Of a stretch of DNA of 64,000 bases, positions 43,635-55,639 are shown in pieces. The notes beneath the pieces were generated by a model. It searched no databases and was not told the origin of the DNA. It saw only the letters and a program-made list of their open reading frames with translations. The stretch lies in assembly GCA_903882805.1 (NCBI GenBank), contig CAIRYK010000040.1:1-64000 (forward strand). The letters are read 5' to 3'. Position 1 is the first letter of the stretch. Each line of letters opens with the position of its first letter. This DNA is from an uncultured Bacteroidota bacterium (lineage in GTDB: Bacteria; Bacteroidota; Bacteroidia; Chitinophagales; Chitinophagaceae). Made by a program: the position numbers and the translations under genes.

Positions 43635-45097
43635 TTTTTATCTTTTCTTATGATTTGCGCTACCAGTTCAGCTTCGGTAGCCAGTTTATTACCAACATAT
43701 GCAGTTCCTTTCATCTCGCAAATACCTCTGCGTATTGGGCTAAGTAGCTCTAATTTAAGAATAAGGGTATCGCCTGGGCGCACCAGATTCTTAAACTTTA
43801 CTTTGTCAATTTTAAGGAAATAAGTATCGTAATTTTCAGGGTCGCTGATGCTATGCATAGCCAGTATTCCACCGGTTTGAGCGAGCGCTTCCACTTGCAG
43901 TACGCCAGGCATAACCGGATTGCCGGGGAAGTGACCCTGGAAAAAATGCTCGTTAAATGTCACGCTCTTTACACCCACTACATGGCTGTCGCTCAATTCA
44001 ATGATCTTATCTACAAATAAGAACGGGAATTTGTGCGGCAGTATTTTAGTGATGTGGTTAACATCGTAAATAGCTGTTTGCGAAGGGTCGTAGTGCGGAA
44101 TATCCGCTAAGTGCTTGTTCTTTTTAATGTATTGCTTAATTTTTTTCGCAAACTCTACATTTGAAGCGTGACCCGGACGGCTGGCAATGATGTGAGCTTT
44201 GATAGAATGACCGCAAAGGGCTAAATCGCCAATTACGTCGAGCAATTTATGTCGAGCTGGTTCATTAGCAAAATGTAACTGAATGTTGTTCAATATCCCT
44301 TCTTGCTTTACCTCTATTTTTTGCTTGTTAAAAACTTTGGCCAAACGGTTGAGTTCTTCCTGCTGAACCACTTTATCCACCACCACAATAGCATTGCTTA
44401 GATCTCCGCCCTTGATTAGGTTATTATCCAGCAAATACTCTAACTCATGAAGGAAACAAAAAGTACGACATGGGCCAATTTCTGTCTTGAATTCGCTTAT
44501 ATGTTTCAGGGTAGCATGTTGCGTGCCCAATACCGGCGAATTGAAATCGATCAGCGCCGTAACCTGATATTCAAGCGATGGTAAAGCCAACATGTCCACT
44601 TTCTTTACCGGGTCGTAATAGTGGATATTTGTATCGATAGAATACACGATGCGTTTTGCATCTTGCTCCAATATTCCGGCGCTTTCTATAGCCTCCATGA
44701 AATATTTGGCGCTACCGTCCATGATAGGCACTTCTGGGCCATCCAGTTCTATAAGTACATTGTCAACGCCCAAGCCCACTAATGCAGCCATCGTATGTTC
44801 TATGGTGCTGATCCTCGCATTATTGTATTCAATAGTTGTTCCGCGCGATGTATCGACAACGAAGTCAACATCGGCCTTAACTACTGGTTGTTCCGGAAGA
44901 TCTATTCTCTGGAATCTGATGCCGTAGTTAGGATTGGCCGGACGCATGGTCATCGTCACTTTTTCGCCGGTATGAAGTCCTACCCCGTTTAGGGTTACAG
45001 AACCTTTTAGTGTCTGTTGATTCTTACTATTGTGTGTGGAGTGCAACGTATCGGTTCTTTTTATGTTCTCGATTCTTAAAATAGTTTCTTCTATCAA
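43631..45097 (-). CDS. lpxC: Fused LpxC deacetylase and FabZ dehydratase
   Basis: 488 residues. Residues about 25-325 form LpxC: GVGLHTGEKV, EHTMAAL (zinc His), and the HKLLDVIGDLALCGH zinc/catalytic motif. Residues about 345-488 form FabZ (3-hydroxyacyl-ACP dehydratase): LPHKFPFLFVDKI and HFPGNPVMPGVLQVEALAQ, with its His and Glu intact. This fusion is a known Bacteroidetes trait. It links lipid A deacetylation to supply of hydroxyacyl chains. The next gene is lpxA, overlapping by four bases. Confidence 0.97.
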   Translation of the reverse strand: MIEETILRIENIKRTDTLHSTHNSKNQQTLKGSVTLNGVGLHTGEKVTMTMRPANPNYGIRFQRIDLPEQPVVKADVDFVVDTSRGTTIEYNNARISTIEHTMAALVGLGVDNVLIELDGPEVPIMDGSAKYFMEAIESAGILEQDAKRIVYSIDTNIHYYDPVKKVDMLALPSLEYQVTALIDFNSPVLGTQHATLKHISEFKTEIGPCRTFCFLHELEYLLDNNLIKGGDLSNAIVVVDKVVQQEELNRLAKVFNKQKIEVKQEGILNNIQLHFANEPARHKLLDVIGDLALCGHSIKAHIIASRPGHASNVEFAKKIKQYIKKNKHLADIPHYDPSQTAIYDVNHITKILPHKFPFLFVDKIIELSDSHVVGVKSVTFNEHFFQGHFPGNPVMPGVLQVEALAQTGGILAMHSISDPENYDTYFLKIDKVKFKNLVRPGDTLILKLELLSPIRRGICEMKGTAYVGNKLATEAELVAQIIRKDKK

Positions 45098-45279
45098 TTG
45101 TGTACTTCCGGTTTAGAAAACGAATAAGCTATATTTTCAGATAACAGTACTTACGGTTTGCAAAACCAATAGTTTAGCAAATTTGAGAAAATTGCACGAC
45201 TTTTTACGATTTTTTCGAAACAATTCAGGTGTTAACAACAATTCTAGGCTCATTTTTGGCCCTAATTGCCATACAGCGA

Positions 45280-46347
45280 TCATCCATTATTGTTTTGTGC
45301 AGATAATCTTTGGTTTAGCGCTTCAATGGTTTCTTCTAATTTTTGTAGTCGCCTTTGCAAATCCGGGAGGTTCCTGAATATGGCTTGACTTTTGAGCGAA
45401 GTTTTATAATCGAAGGCGGGGCTACCGTTTAAAACGCTATTGGGTACTGTTACGTTTTTTGACAAACCGCTCTGAGCATTGATCTTTGTGCCATCGGCAA
45501 TTTGAATGTGTCCTACCATGCCTACCTGCCCGCCTATAGTATTGTATTTGCCCACTTTTGTGCTGCCGGATATACCGGTTTGAGCAGCTATTACGGTGTG
45601 CTCACCAATTTCTACATTGTGAGCTACTTGTATCAGGTTGTCAAGTTTTACGCCTTTTTTTATTACCGTCGACCCCATAGTAGCGCGATCTATGGTGGTA
45701 TTTGAACCTATTTCTACATCGTCCTCAATGATTACGTTGCCGATCTGAGGTATTTTTTTGTAAGAATGGTCGGCTTGGGGAGCAAAGCCAAATCCATCGC
45801 CGCCAATAACAGTGCCTGAATGTATAACAACTCTGCACCCAAGGTGACAGTCGTCGTATATTTTTACTCCAGCAAATAGTTTTGTGTTGTCTTTAATTGT
45901 AACATTTGAGCCAATATAACAACCGGGGTATATTTTAACGCCGCTGGCTATATGGGCATTTTCGCCGATGTAGGTAAATGCTCCAATATAAACATCGGAA
46001 GCAATAACGGCAGACGGAGCAATGAAACTCGGTTGTTCAATACCTGTTTTTCCGCTTCCTGATATCATTTCTTTATACTTTTCCAACAGAAAAGCAAAAC
46101 TGCTGTATGCGTCGGGCACTCTAATCAAAGTTGCAGTTATAGGTCCGGTTAGCGCCAGCGATTCGTTTACAATAATTATAGAAGCCCCAGATGTATATAG
46201 ATACTCTTCGTATTTTGGATTGGCAATAAAACTAAGCGAACCCGTTACGGCTTCTTCTATTTTTGCTACACCGCTTACTTTGGCGTTTGGGTCTCCTTCT
46301 ATTTTGCCTTGTATTAAGGTCGCTATCTGGTGGGCTGTAAACTGCAT
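45280..46347 (-). CDS. lpxD: UDP-3-O-acylglucosamine N-acyltransferase
   Basis: 355 residues. An N-terminal uridine-binding domain (about 1-100) is followed by hexapeptide repeats of the beta-helix and a C-terminal trimer helix rich in Leu and Gln (LQRRLQKLEETIEAL). The catalytic His region is VAHNVEIGEHTVIA. It adds the third-step acyl chain of lipid A. It precedes lpxC-fabZ in the same direction, after a 182-base gap. Confidence 0.95.
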   Translation of the reverse strand: MQFTAHQIATLIQGKIEGDPNAKVSGVAKIEEAVTGSLSFIANPKYEEYLYTSGASIIIVNESLALTGPITATLIRVPDAYSSFAFLLEKYKEMISGSGKTGIEQPSFIAPSAVIASDVYIGAFTYIGENAHIASGVKIYPGCYIGSNVTIKDNTKLFAGVKIYDDCHLGCRVVIHSGTVIGGDGFGFAPQADHSYKKIPQIGNVIIEDDVEIGSNTTIDRATMGSTVIKKGVKLDNLIQVAHNVEIGEHTVIAAQTGISGSTKVGKYNTIGGQVGMVGHIQIADGTKINAQSGLSKNVTVPNSVLNGSPAFDYKTSLKSQAIFRNLPDLQRRLQKLEETIEALNQRLSAQNNNG

Positions 46348-46436
46348 TGGCGATTAATTTCTGAAATTCATAATGTTTATCAAGTATTTTTAAAACAGCG
46401 CAAATGGTAATGCCCTCTTTTCAAATGTCCTGCTAA

Positions 46437-47651
46437 TTACTGAATGTAGCAAATGTAATTTTTGCGCACAGCTCTGGCAAGTGTTTGATTAACAAGTGAA
46501 TCGTCTATTTCAGTAATGTTTTTTATTGTTCCGTTTTTTGTTTCTATTTTAATGAGCTCGTCGTTTATGTTGTAGGTGCTATTTGAAGTAACGCCTGCAA
46601 ATACAAAATATTTCAACTCGTTGTCGTTCAGTTTCCACAACTCCCTGGCCTTAGCTTGTTTCTCCTCCAAAATGCTTGCCAAAGATTCTGAACTCAGGGC
46701 TACTTTGTACAATTTTCTTAAAATTAGCATTTTACACATCATAGATAGTATTTTGTCGCTATGCGATTGCCATACTTTTATGGATGCCATTACGTCGTTA
46801 TCGTCCAGTTGACAGAAATACTCCAAATGTTCGGGGTTTTCTTGGAAATCTTCTGCAGTAAGGTCTTTGTATAAAAAGTATTTTAGTGCAGGTGTAGCAA
46901 ATAGTTCCTCCCCATAGCGGGCAAGTTCCTTAGCTCTGGTGAGTATGTTGATGAGCAGCATTTCTGCGCCCAATACAGTTTTGTGAAGGTACACCTGCCA
47001 ATACATTAACCTGCGTGCAATAATGAACTTCTCTACCGAATGCACGCCTTTTTCTTCAACCATCAGCTCATTATCCCTTACAGTAAGCATCTGCAGTATA
47101 CGGTCGTAGCCAATTACACCTTCGCTTACGCCGGTGTAAAAACTATCGCGATTCAGGTAATCCATTCTGTCAACATCCAACTGACTACTGACAAGCTGAT
47201 GTAAATACTTGCTTTTGTAGGAATGATCGAAGACTTGGATAGCCTTCGATAGCAATCCACCAAATTGGTCGTTCATCCGGTGCATAATCATGCGCGAGAG
47301 CGATTCGTGGTGAACCCCAACTAATGTGTTTTCAAGCGAATGAGAGAACGGGCCATGGCCTATATCGTGCATTAGCGCGGCAACCCGGGCTGCAAGGTAT
47401 TCGTCTTTATCGGGTGTAATATCCTTTGTTTTCAATTCGTCGAGCGCCTTACCCATCAGGTGGCATGCTCCTAGTGAGTGGGCGAGGCGCGTATGTACTG
47501 CTCCGGGATATACCAAATGAGCAAGTCCCATTTGCTTGATATTCCGAAGCCGTTGAAACCACGGATGGTCAATAATCTTGATTAGTTCCGGTTCTGCGAA
47601 ACGTATAAAACCATAAACTGGATCGTTGACTATCTTAACCTTTATGCTCAT
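46437..47651 (-). CDS. HD-domain phosphohydrolase (dNTPase-like)
   Basis: 404 residues. The HD superfamily residues are present: TRLAHSLGACHLMG and MHDIGHGPFSHSLE (the paired His-Asp), then SQLDVDRMDYLNRD. This is the pattern of the SAMHD1/dGTPase-like group common in Bacteroidetes. Likely substrates are deoxynucleotides, but the family also contains regulatory enzymes. It precedes lpxD, separated by 89 bases. Confidence 0.88.
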   Translation of the reverse strand: MSIKVKIVNDPVYGFIRFAEPELIKIIDHPWFQRLRNIKQMGLAHLVYPGAVHTRLAHSLGACHLMGKALDELKTKDITPDKDEYLAARVAALMHDIGHGPFSHSLENTLVGVHHESLSRMIMHRMNDQFGGLLSKAIQVFDHSYKSKYLHQLVSSQLDVDRMDYLNRDSFYTGVSEGVIGYDRILQMLTVRDNELMVEEKGVHSVEKFIIARRLMYWQVYLHKTVLGAEMLLINILTRAKELARYGEELFATPALKYFLYKDLTAEDFQENPEHLEYFCQLDDNDVMASIKVWQSHSDKILSMMCKMLILRKLYKVALSSESLASILEEKQAKARELWKLNDNELKYFVFAGVTSNSTYNINDELIKIETKNGTIKNITEIDDSLVNQTLARAVRKNYICYIQ

Positions 47652-47811
47652 TCGGGGCGCAAATTACCGCATTTTTTCTATTTCCCGACCAGTTGGCTAC
47701 ACTTGCGATTGTTACTTATTAATTAATATGGGTTTTGAGTAATGCGAGATTGCCACCCTGTAATTGATTGTTTTGAAAATTAAAGTTGGCAGTGTATCAG
47801 ATATAATACCT

Positions 47812-47819
47812 TATCTTTG
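47812..47819 (+). promoter_or_regulatory. -7 box of the thiamine operon
   Basis: TATCTTTG matches the TAnnTTTG consensus and ends a few bases before the riboswitch begins, so the transcript starts with the TPP aptamer. Confidence 0.6.
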
Positions 47820-47821
47820 TT

Positions 47822-47901
47822 TCAGACTTTAGGGGTGCCGATTATGGCTGAGATTATACCCTTTGTACCTGATCAGGATAATGCCTGCGTAAGGAAAAAG
47901 C
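47822..47901 (+). promoter_or_regulatory. TPP riboswitch (THI element)
   Basis: The conserved aptamer parts are present in order: AGGGGTGCC, GGCTGAGATTATACCC, ACCTGATCAGGATAATGCC and GCGTAAGGAAA. It stands in front of thiS and should turn off the thi genes when thiamine diphosphate is plentiful. The effector hairpin downstream (47902-48008) is not clear. Confidence 0.93.
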
Positions 47902-48008
47902 AGATAGTAATATTCCCGTATTCCATCTCCTAAAAGTTTATTGTATTCACGTAGCGCCCGGCTTTTGTATTGAAATCGGTTGCTGTCATTGTTTTAAAAC
48001 AAAAATAC

Positions 48009-48212
48009 ATGAACGTACTCATCAACAATATCCCCTACGAATTGCCCGAAAATGCTACGGCGCCCGCTGTATTGCAGGCAATGAACATCATATCCGATAG
48101 AGGAGTTGCATTGGCTATCAACAACAATGTGGTGCCGCGCAGCGAATGGAGCGCCTGCATTATAGCTGAGGGCGATAAAGTTACCTTGATTAAAGCTACC
48201 CAAGGCGGGTAA
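48009..48212 (+). CDS. thiS: Sulfur carrier protein ThiS
   Basis: 67 residues starting at MNVLINNIPYELP; an upstream frame from 47970 was rejected as it lacks homology to the family. It has a ubiquitin-like fold and the C-terminal TQGG that ThiF adenylylates and that carries thiocarboxylate sulfur to ThiG. It is the first gene after the riboswitch. Confidence 0.95.
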   Translation: MNVLINNIPYELPENATAPAVLQAMNIISDRGVALAINNNVVPRSEWSACIIAEGDKVTLIKATQGG

Positions 48213-48253
48213 CGAATGAACATTTAGTTATTCAGATTTAGTATTTTTAGTAG

Positions 48254-50137
<1,884 letters not shown>

Positions 50138-50159
50138 TTGAAGTTGTTTGTAAAGAAAT

Positions 50160-50918
50160 ATGAGTAACCAAACTCGACCATATGCGCTAAGTATTGCCGG
50201 CTTCGACCCATCGGGCGGAGCCGGCGTGCTGGCCGATATTAAAACCATGGAAGCTATGGGAGTATATGGAATGGGGGTTGTAACAGCGCTTACTTATCAG
50301 AACGATGTTGATTTTGCTGGAGTGGATTGGGCGCCTCTGGAACAAATAATGAGGCAGGTAGATGTGTTGCTGCAGCGGTTTGCCATCAGGTATATAAAAA
50401 TAGGTATTGTAAAAGACTGGGAAACGCTGATGGCATTACTTGCTTTTTTGCATAACCGCATAGATAACCCTGTGATAGTTTACGACCCTGTGTTAAAAGC
50501 AAGCGCGGGATTTAAGTTTCATGACACGACATCGTGGCAGTTAACAAAATTAATGCAGGCAATTTCGTGTCTTACTCCAAATTTGCCGGAAGCTGCGTTA
50601 TTGTTTGGGCAAGATGCACTAAATAATCTGCAGCCCTATGCCGGTTATGCGGCAATTTATTTAAAAGGAGGCCATGGTGATGGTATGCAGATAATAGACA
50701 GGTTGATAACCAGTAATGGCGAAACAACATTTGTAAACAATAAAATACAGCTTGGCGAAAAGCATGGTAGCGGTTGTGTCTTATCGTCGGCTATAGCTGC
50801 TGGCCTTGCATTAGGTAATAATATACAACTCGCTGCAAAACAAGCCAATAGCTATATGCAGGTTTTTTTAAAAAGCAATGAAACATTATTAGGTTACCAT
50901 CAAATGTGGGGTCAATGA
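50160..50918 (+). CDS. thiD: Hydroxymethylpyrimidine (phosphate) kinase
   Basis: 252 residues of ribokinase fold. Begins IAGFDPSGGAGVLADIKTME, the substrate-binding motif, and has LKGGHGDG and the ATP/catalytic region KHGSGCVLSSAIAAGLA. It phosphorylates HMP and HMP-P. It overlaps thiE by 13 bases. Confidence 0.95.
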   Translation: MSNQTRPYALSIAGFDPSGGAGVLADIKTMEAMGVYGMGVVTALTYQNDVDFAGVDWAPLEQIMRQVDVLLQRFAIRYIKIGIVKDWETLMALLAFLHNRIDNPVIVYDPVLKASAGFKFHDTTSWQLTKLMQAISCLTPNLPEAALLFGQDALNNLQPYAGYAAIYLKGGHGDGMQIIDRLITSNGETTFVNNKIQLGEKHGSGCVLSSAIAAGLALGNNIQLAAKQANSYMQVFLKSNETLLGYHQMWGQ

Positions 50919-51535
50919 GGCAGATAAGCAAGCTACAGTACATCACTACGAGTCCCGAACTTGCAGAACAGGCATGCAAGGGTGGGGTAGACTGGATACA
51001 ACTACGTTTGAAAAATATTTCCTACACCGATTATAAGGCCGTGGCGATGGCTACGCTTGCTGTATGCAGGAGTTATAATGCCACATTGATTATTAACGAT
51101 AATATAGACCTTGCACTGGATATTGCCGCCGACGGCGTACATGTGGGTAGAACGGACCCATTGCCGCCAGATAGTGTTGCAGAAATGCAGAAACGCGGCG
51201 GTATAATAGGCTGCACATCAAATACCATCGATGATATCTTGCATATTGCCGAACGCAAGGCCAGTTATATCGGCTTAGGGCCGTTTCGCTTTACCACTAC
51301 CAAACAAAATCTAAGTCCGGTATTGGGAATAGAAGGCTACATGCAGGTATTTGCCCAGCTAAAGGAATTAGGGATTGCTACCCCTCCAATAGTAGGGATA
51401 GGCGGTATTGTAGAAGATGATGTGGCAAATCTGTTGAAGACAGGACTGCATGGCATAGCAGTTTCGGGCGCTATTACCAGTGCGGCCGATGTAACAACCG
51501 CGGCAACGCGGTTGAAGAGTTTTTTTAGTTTTTAA
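50906..51535 (+). CDS. thiE: Thiamine phosphate synthase
   Basis: 209 residues of the TIM-barrel ThiE family: LQYITTSPE, DWIQLRLKN, NDNIDLALDIAADGVHVGR, and C-terminal GIGGI. It joins HMP-PP with thiazole phosphate. It overlaps thiD by 13 bases and precedes thiG. A second, more distant homolog lies at 55617-56246. Confidence 0.93.
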   Translation: MGSMRQISKLQYITTSPELAEQACKGGVDWIQLRLKNISYTDYKAVAMATLAVCRSYNATLIINDNIDLALDIAADGVHVGRTDPLPPDSVAEMQKRGGIIGCTSNTIDDILHIAERKASYIGLGPFRFTTTKQNLSPVLGIEGYMQVFAQLKELGIATPPIVGIGGIVEDDVANLLKTGLHGIAVSGAITSAADVTTAATRLKSFFSF

Positions 51536-51554
51536 TAATTGAATACACCAAACA

Positions 51555-52325
51555 ATGAATGATTCGCTGATTATAGCTGATAAAGTGTTTACTTCCAGAT
51601 TATTTACCGGCACAGGTAAATTTGGCAACCACCGACAAATGGAGGAAGCGCTGCTGGCATCGGGGTCTGAGCTCGTTACTGTTGCTTTAAAACGCATGAA
51701 TGTAGATGGCGACGACGACGATATTCTGCTGCATTTGCATCACAACCATATCAATTTGCTCCCTAACACATCGGGGGTGCGGAATGCAGAGGAAGCTGTA
51801 TTTGCTGCGCAGCTGGCGCGGGAAGCTTTGCAAACCAACTGGCTGAAACTGGAGATTCATCCGGACCCTAAATACCTGATGCCCGATCCGATAGAAACAC
51901 TCAAGGCTGCTGAGAAGCTGGTGAAAATGGGTTTTATAGTGTTGCCCTATATTCATGCCGATCCTGTATTGTGTAAGCGGCTGGAAGATGTGGGTGTTGC
52001 TGCGGTTATGCCATTGGGAGCGCCCATAGGAAGCAATATGGGTTTAAAAACACTGGAATTTCTACAAATAATTGTAGAACAAAGTAAGGTGCCAGTGATT
52101 GTAGATGCCGGCATTGGGGCGCCGAGCCATGCGGCGGCAGCCATGGAACTGGGCGTAGCGGCTGTGCTGGTAAACACTGCAATAGCTGTAGCAGGCAACC
52201 CTGTGGAAATGGCGGCGGCATTTAAAATGGCAGTTGAAGCAGGCCGTATGGCTTTTAACGCCAGATTGGGAGCTGTGCGGATGCATGCTGAAAGCAGCAG
52301 CCCGCTCACTGATTTTTTGAATTGA
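51555..52325 (+). CDS. thiG: Thiazole synthase
   Basis: 256 residues. The TIM barrel has the Schiff-base lysine in [11 protein letters not shown], with PYIHADPV and [12 protein letters not shown] following. It makes the thiazole with ThiS sulfur, deoxyxylulose phosphate and the ThiH product. Complete. Confidence 0.96.
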   Translation: MNDSLIIADKVFTSRLFTGTGKFGNHRQMEEALLASGSELVTVALKRMNVDGDDDDILLHLHHNHINLLPNTSGVRNAEEAVFAAQLAREALQTNWLKLEIHPDPKYLMPDPIETLKAAEKLVKMGFIVLPYIHADPVLCKRLEDVGVAAVMPLGAPIGSNMGLKTLEFLQIIVEQSKVPVIVDAGIGAPSHAAAAMELGVAAVLVNTAIAVAGNPVEMAAAFKMAVEAGRMAFNARLGAVRMHAESSSPLTDFLN

Positions 52326-52398
52326 TCACGATCTCACCATTTGAAAAATTTATAGGTAGTTGGTTTAAGGTGTTGATAATCAAGTAATAATCAAAGTT

Positions 52399-53514
52399 AT
52401 GTTTCAATCGGAGTTTGAGCGATACAATTGGGATGAAGTACAGGCGTCTATCTATGCCAAAACGGCCAACGATGTAACGCGGGCATTGGGAAAGACGAAG
52501 CGCGATATAGAGGATTTTAAAGCGCTTATATCTCCAGCCGCAGCGCCTTATCTCGAGCAGATGGCGCAGTTGAGCCACCAGATTACCCAAAAACGTTTTG
52601 GGAAAACGGTGCAGTTGTATGCCCCCATGTATCTGTCTAACGAATGCCAGAATATCTGCACTTATTGCGGGTTTAGCTATGATAATAAGTTAAGGCGCAA
52701 AACGCTAACCGGAATGGAAATGCTGCAAGAGGCCGAACATTTGAAACAACAAGGTTTTGAGCATGTGTTGTTGGTAACAGGCGAGGCTACAAAAACAGTT
52801 GGGGTAGCATATTTGCGCGACGCTATTAGATTGCTTCGCCCGTATTTTGCCAATATCTCTATTGAAGTGCAGCCTTTGGAGCAGGACGAATACGAACTTT
52901 TGGCTAATGAAGGATTGTATGCCGTTTTAGTATATCAAGAGACGTATCATAAGGATAATTATAAGACCTATCATCCGAAGGGTAAAAAATCAAACTTTGA
53001 CTACCGACTTGCCACCCCCGACCGATTGGGTAATGTGGGTATGCACAAAATAGGTTTGGGCGTGCTGATAGGTCTGGAAGATTGGCGTACCGACAATTTC
53101 TTTACTGCGCTTCATGTAAACTATATGGAGAAGCATTTCTGGCAATCGCGCTACAGTATTTCGTTTCCTCGGTTACGCCCAGCAACGGGGCTTATAGAGC
53201 CTAAAGTGGTGATTTCAGATAAAGAATTGGTGCAGTTGATATGCGCTTGGCGTATCTTCAATGAGGAAATTGAGCTTTCCATATCTACGCGCGAAAACGA
53301 GGTGTTCCGGAATAACATCATCAAACTCGGCGCAACAGCCATGAGCGCGGGTTCGAAAACCAACCCGGGTGGATATACCATAGAAGAGGAGTCGCTGGAG
53401 CAATTTGAGATTGATGACAGCAGATCGGTTAACGAAGTAAAGGAAATGATAGTAAGCAAGGGATACAAGCCGGTGTGGAAAGACTGGGATAGATTTGCTG
53501 TAAGAACTCAATAG
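52399..53514 (+). CDS. thiH: Tyrosine lyase ThiH (2-iminoacetate synthase)
   Basis: 371 residues. The radical SAM cluster motif CxxxCxxC is CQNICTYC (Cys83, 87, 90), followed by LRRKTLT. The C-terminal BATS-like part is intact. It cleaves tyrosine to give dehydroglycine for the thiazole. Use of ThiH, not ThiO, points to an anaerobic-compatible route. Confidence 0.95.
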   Translation: MFQSEFERYNWDEVQASIYAKTANDVTRALGKTKRDIEDFKALISPAAAPYLEQMAQLSHQITQKRFGKTVQLYAPMYLSNECQNICTYCGFSYDNKLRRKTLTGMEMLQEAEHLKQQGFEHVLLVTGEATKTVGVAYLRDAIRLLRPYFANISIEVQPLEQDEYELLANEGLYAVLVYQETYHKDNYKTYHPKGKKSNFDYRLATPDRLGNVGMHKIGLGVLIGLEDWRTDNFFTALHVNYMEKHFWQSRYSISFPRLRPATGLIEPKVVISDKELVQLICAWRIFNEEIELSISTRENEVFRNNIIKLGATAMSAGSKTNPGGYTIEEESLEQFEIDDSRSVNEVKEMIVSKGYKPVWKDWDRFAVRTQ

Positions 53515-53566
53515 TTCGCGCCTTACTATTTTTATAATATCAAAATATCAACAGTAGTTTTCTGGT

Positions 53567-54496
53567 ATGAAAAAGATTATTGCGGCTCATTTTTTTGTTT
53601 TTGTAGCCATTATAGCAGGGCTAACATCCTTTTCCTTCGCAGCCGATAAGACCCAACAATTGAGGGAAATTGTAATGCGCGACATCAACGTCGCATCAAA
53701 TAATTATTTCGAACTGACGTCATTTACCATTGAAACAGAGTTTACCAGCCATAAAGGTGGCGACGAGTACCTAAAAATAAAGTACCACAGCGCTGTAATT
53801 TGCACTAAAACCGGAGGATGGATGACCATTGAAAAAGATGGTAAAATTACAGATTTCAGAACCGACAGCGTCATAACCTATTCTGCAATCACACCAGAAG
53901 GCTCGGTTAAGGCGAGTCATAATACGCTTACGGTTTTAGAAAATAAATATCGCGCCGACGGTTGGCTTGAGGTTGTTCTTAAAGGAGCAACGTATATGCT
54001 GGTCAGTAATAGCTACACGGCTACAATGCTTCCCAAGGAGGGCGTTGCTGCGCCCAAACCTGTTATTAATACTGCTCCTATACCCGTTAGGCCGCCAAAT
54101 GATGATTCCATTTTACAAGATTACTTCAGGAAGAACAACCTACAGCCTACAAAAACAGGATCTGGACTATACTATACTGTAGAGCATCGTAAATCAACGC
54201 CGAGGGCAATTAGCGGGCAAGTTGTTTCAGTAAATTACACTGGTACATTACTCGACAGCACAAAGTTCGACTCCAATACCGATTCTTTGTTTCGCCATGT
54301 TAAGCCATTCACATTTATGTTAGGTCGTGGGGCCGTTATTCAGGGGTGGGATGAAGGGATATTATTGTTGCGCAAAAATAGTAGAGCCAAATTCTTTATT
54401 CCCTCGTCATTGGCCTATAAAGAACGAAGCCCATCGCCAAAAATACCGCCTTATTCATGCCTGATTTTTGATGTAGAACTTGTTGATATTGAGTGA
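53567..54496 (+). CDS. Secreted FKBP-type peptidyl-prolyl isomerase
   Basis: 309 residues: a signal peptide (cut near SFAAD, about residue 26), a beta-rich domain of unknown type (to about 165), a proline-rich linker, and an FKBP domain (about 185-309). The FKBP part has VSVNYTGTLLDSTKFDSN, a variant of VxVxYxGxLxDGxxFDSS, and GRGAVIQGWDEGI. It probably helps fold envelope proteins. Placed between thiH and thiF, it has no obvious link to thiamine. Confidence 0.85.
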   Translation: MKKIIAAHFFVFVAIIAGLTSFSFAADKTQQLREIVMRDINVASNNYFELTSFTIETEFTSHKGGDEYLKIKYHSAVICTKTGGWMTIEKDGKITDFRTDSVITYSAITPEGSVKASHNTLTVLENKYRADGWLEVVLKGATYMLVSNSYTATMLPKEGVAAPKPVINTAPIPVRPPNDDSILQDYFRKNNLQPTKTGSGLYYTVEHRKSTPRAISGQVVSVNYTGTLLDSTKFDSNTDSLFRHVKPFTFMLGRGAVIQGWDEGILLLRKNSRAKFFIPSSLAYKERSPSPKIPPYSCLIFDVELVDIE

Positions 54497-54568
54497 TTTA
54501 GTGAGTTTGTTTGAAAGTTGTATTTTTATAGGTAATTCTTATATTTGATAGATTAAATCACTGGGGCA

Positions 54569-55639
54569 ATGCTAAGTGTAGCAGAGAAAAACAGGTACGG
54601 AAAGCAAATCATTCTACCGGAGATTGGTATAGACGGCCAAACAAAATTGGCTGCTGCCAAAGCGCTTGTGATAGGCGCAGGCGGTCTTGGTTGTCCGGTA
54701 TTGCAGTATTTGGGCGCTGCCGGCGTAGGTACGTTGGGTATCATAGACGGCGATAATGTAGAGCTGAGCAACCTGCAACGTCAGGTTTTGTACAATAATG
54801 CAGATATAGGAAAGAGTAAGGCGCATACTGCCGCGCAAAAAATTGCCGCGCTCAACCCTCATGTCAAATTGTTTCCCGTAAAGACATTTATCAATCACAC
54901 AAATGCATTGGAGTTAATAAAAGATTATGACATCATTATCGATGGGTCTGACAATTTTCCCACGCGCTACCTGATAAACGACGCCTGTGTAATGCTTAAT
55001 AAGCCCATGGTTTCGGGAGCAATCTATAAATTTGAAGGGCAGGTTTCGGTGTTTAACTATAAGGGCGGGCCTACCTACCGCTGTATATTCCCGGACCCGC
55101 CGGGGGAGGGCGAGTCGCCAAACTGTGCCGACATCGGCGTAATAGCTACATTGCCCGGTATTATTGGTTCCATTCAGGCAAACGAGGTAATTAAAATAAT
55201 AACAGGTATTGGCGAACCTCTATCGGGGAAATTGCTGGTGATGGATACGCTGACCATGGCGACAAATACATTTCAGTTTAAGCTGAACCCCAATAACCTA
55301 AAGATAACTGCATTGGCGGAGAGCAAAGATTACTGCAAGGTGGAGGCGATAACGTCCATCGACTACAGCGATCTGAAATCGATATTAAGCGTTGATAAAG
55401 ATGCACAATTGGTAGATGTACGGGAAATTGAAGAACATCAGTTGGGTAACATAGGCGGTATCAACCTGCCCTTGTCAAGGCTTAGTCAGCTTTTACATAA
55501 GCTAAATAAAGACAATACAGTTGTAGTTTATTGCGCCTCCGGTATACGTAGTATGCATGCTGCGAGGCTGCTTCAGGGTAATGGATTTACCAAAATCATT
55601 AATCTAAACAATGGCGTCAGCGAGCTTTTAAAGCGCTGA
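54569..55639 (+). CDS. thiF: ThiF/MoeB-type E1 adenylyltransferase with C-terminal rhodanese
   Basis: 356 residues. Residues about 5-245 are an E1-like domain with GAGGLGCPVLQYLGAAGVG and the adenylation stretch SGAIYKFEGQVSVF; cysteines Cys (YRC) and Cys (PNC) may hold zinc. The rest is a rhodanese domain (VDVREIEEH to VVYCASGIRS, active-site Cys). It should activate ThiS for sulfur transfer. The rhodanese could take the sulfur directly. Its end overlaps the convergent ThiE-like gene by 23 bases. Confidence 0.9.
   Translation: MLSVAEKNRYGKQIILPEIGIDGQTKLAAAKALVIGAGGLGCPVLQYLGAAGVGTLGIIDGDNVELSNLQRQVLYNNADIGKSKAHTAAQKIAALNPHVKLFPVKTFINHTNALELIKDYDIIIDGSDNFPTRYLINDACVMLNKPMVSGAIYKFEGQVSVFNYKGGPTYRCIFPDPPGEGESPNCADIGVIATLPGIIGSIQANEVIKIITGIGEPLSGKLLVMDTLTMATNTFQFKLNPNNLKITALAESKDYCKVEAITSIDYSDLKSILSVDKDAQLVDVREIEEHQLGNIGGINLPLSRLSQLLHKLNKDNTVVVYCASGIRSMHAARLLQGNGFTKIINLNNGVSELLKR

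Noticed and set aside
47970-48008. Upstream extension of thiS
   Set aside because: The extra 13 residues do not match ThiS and the ATG at 48009 gives the normal length.
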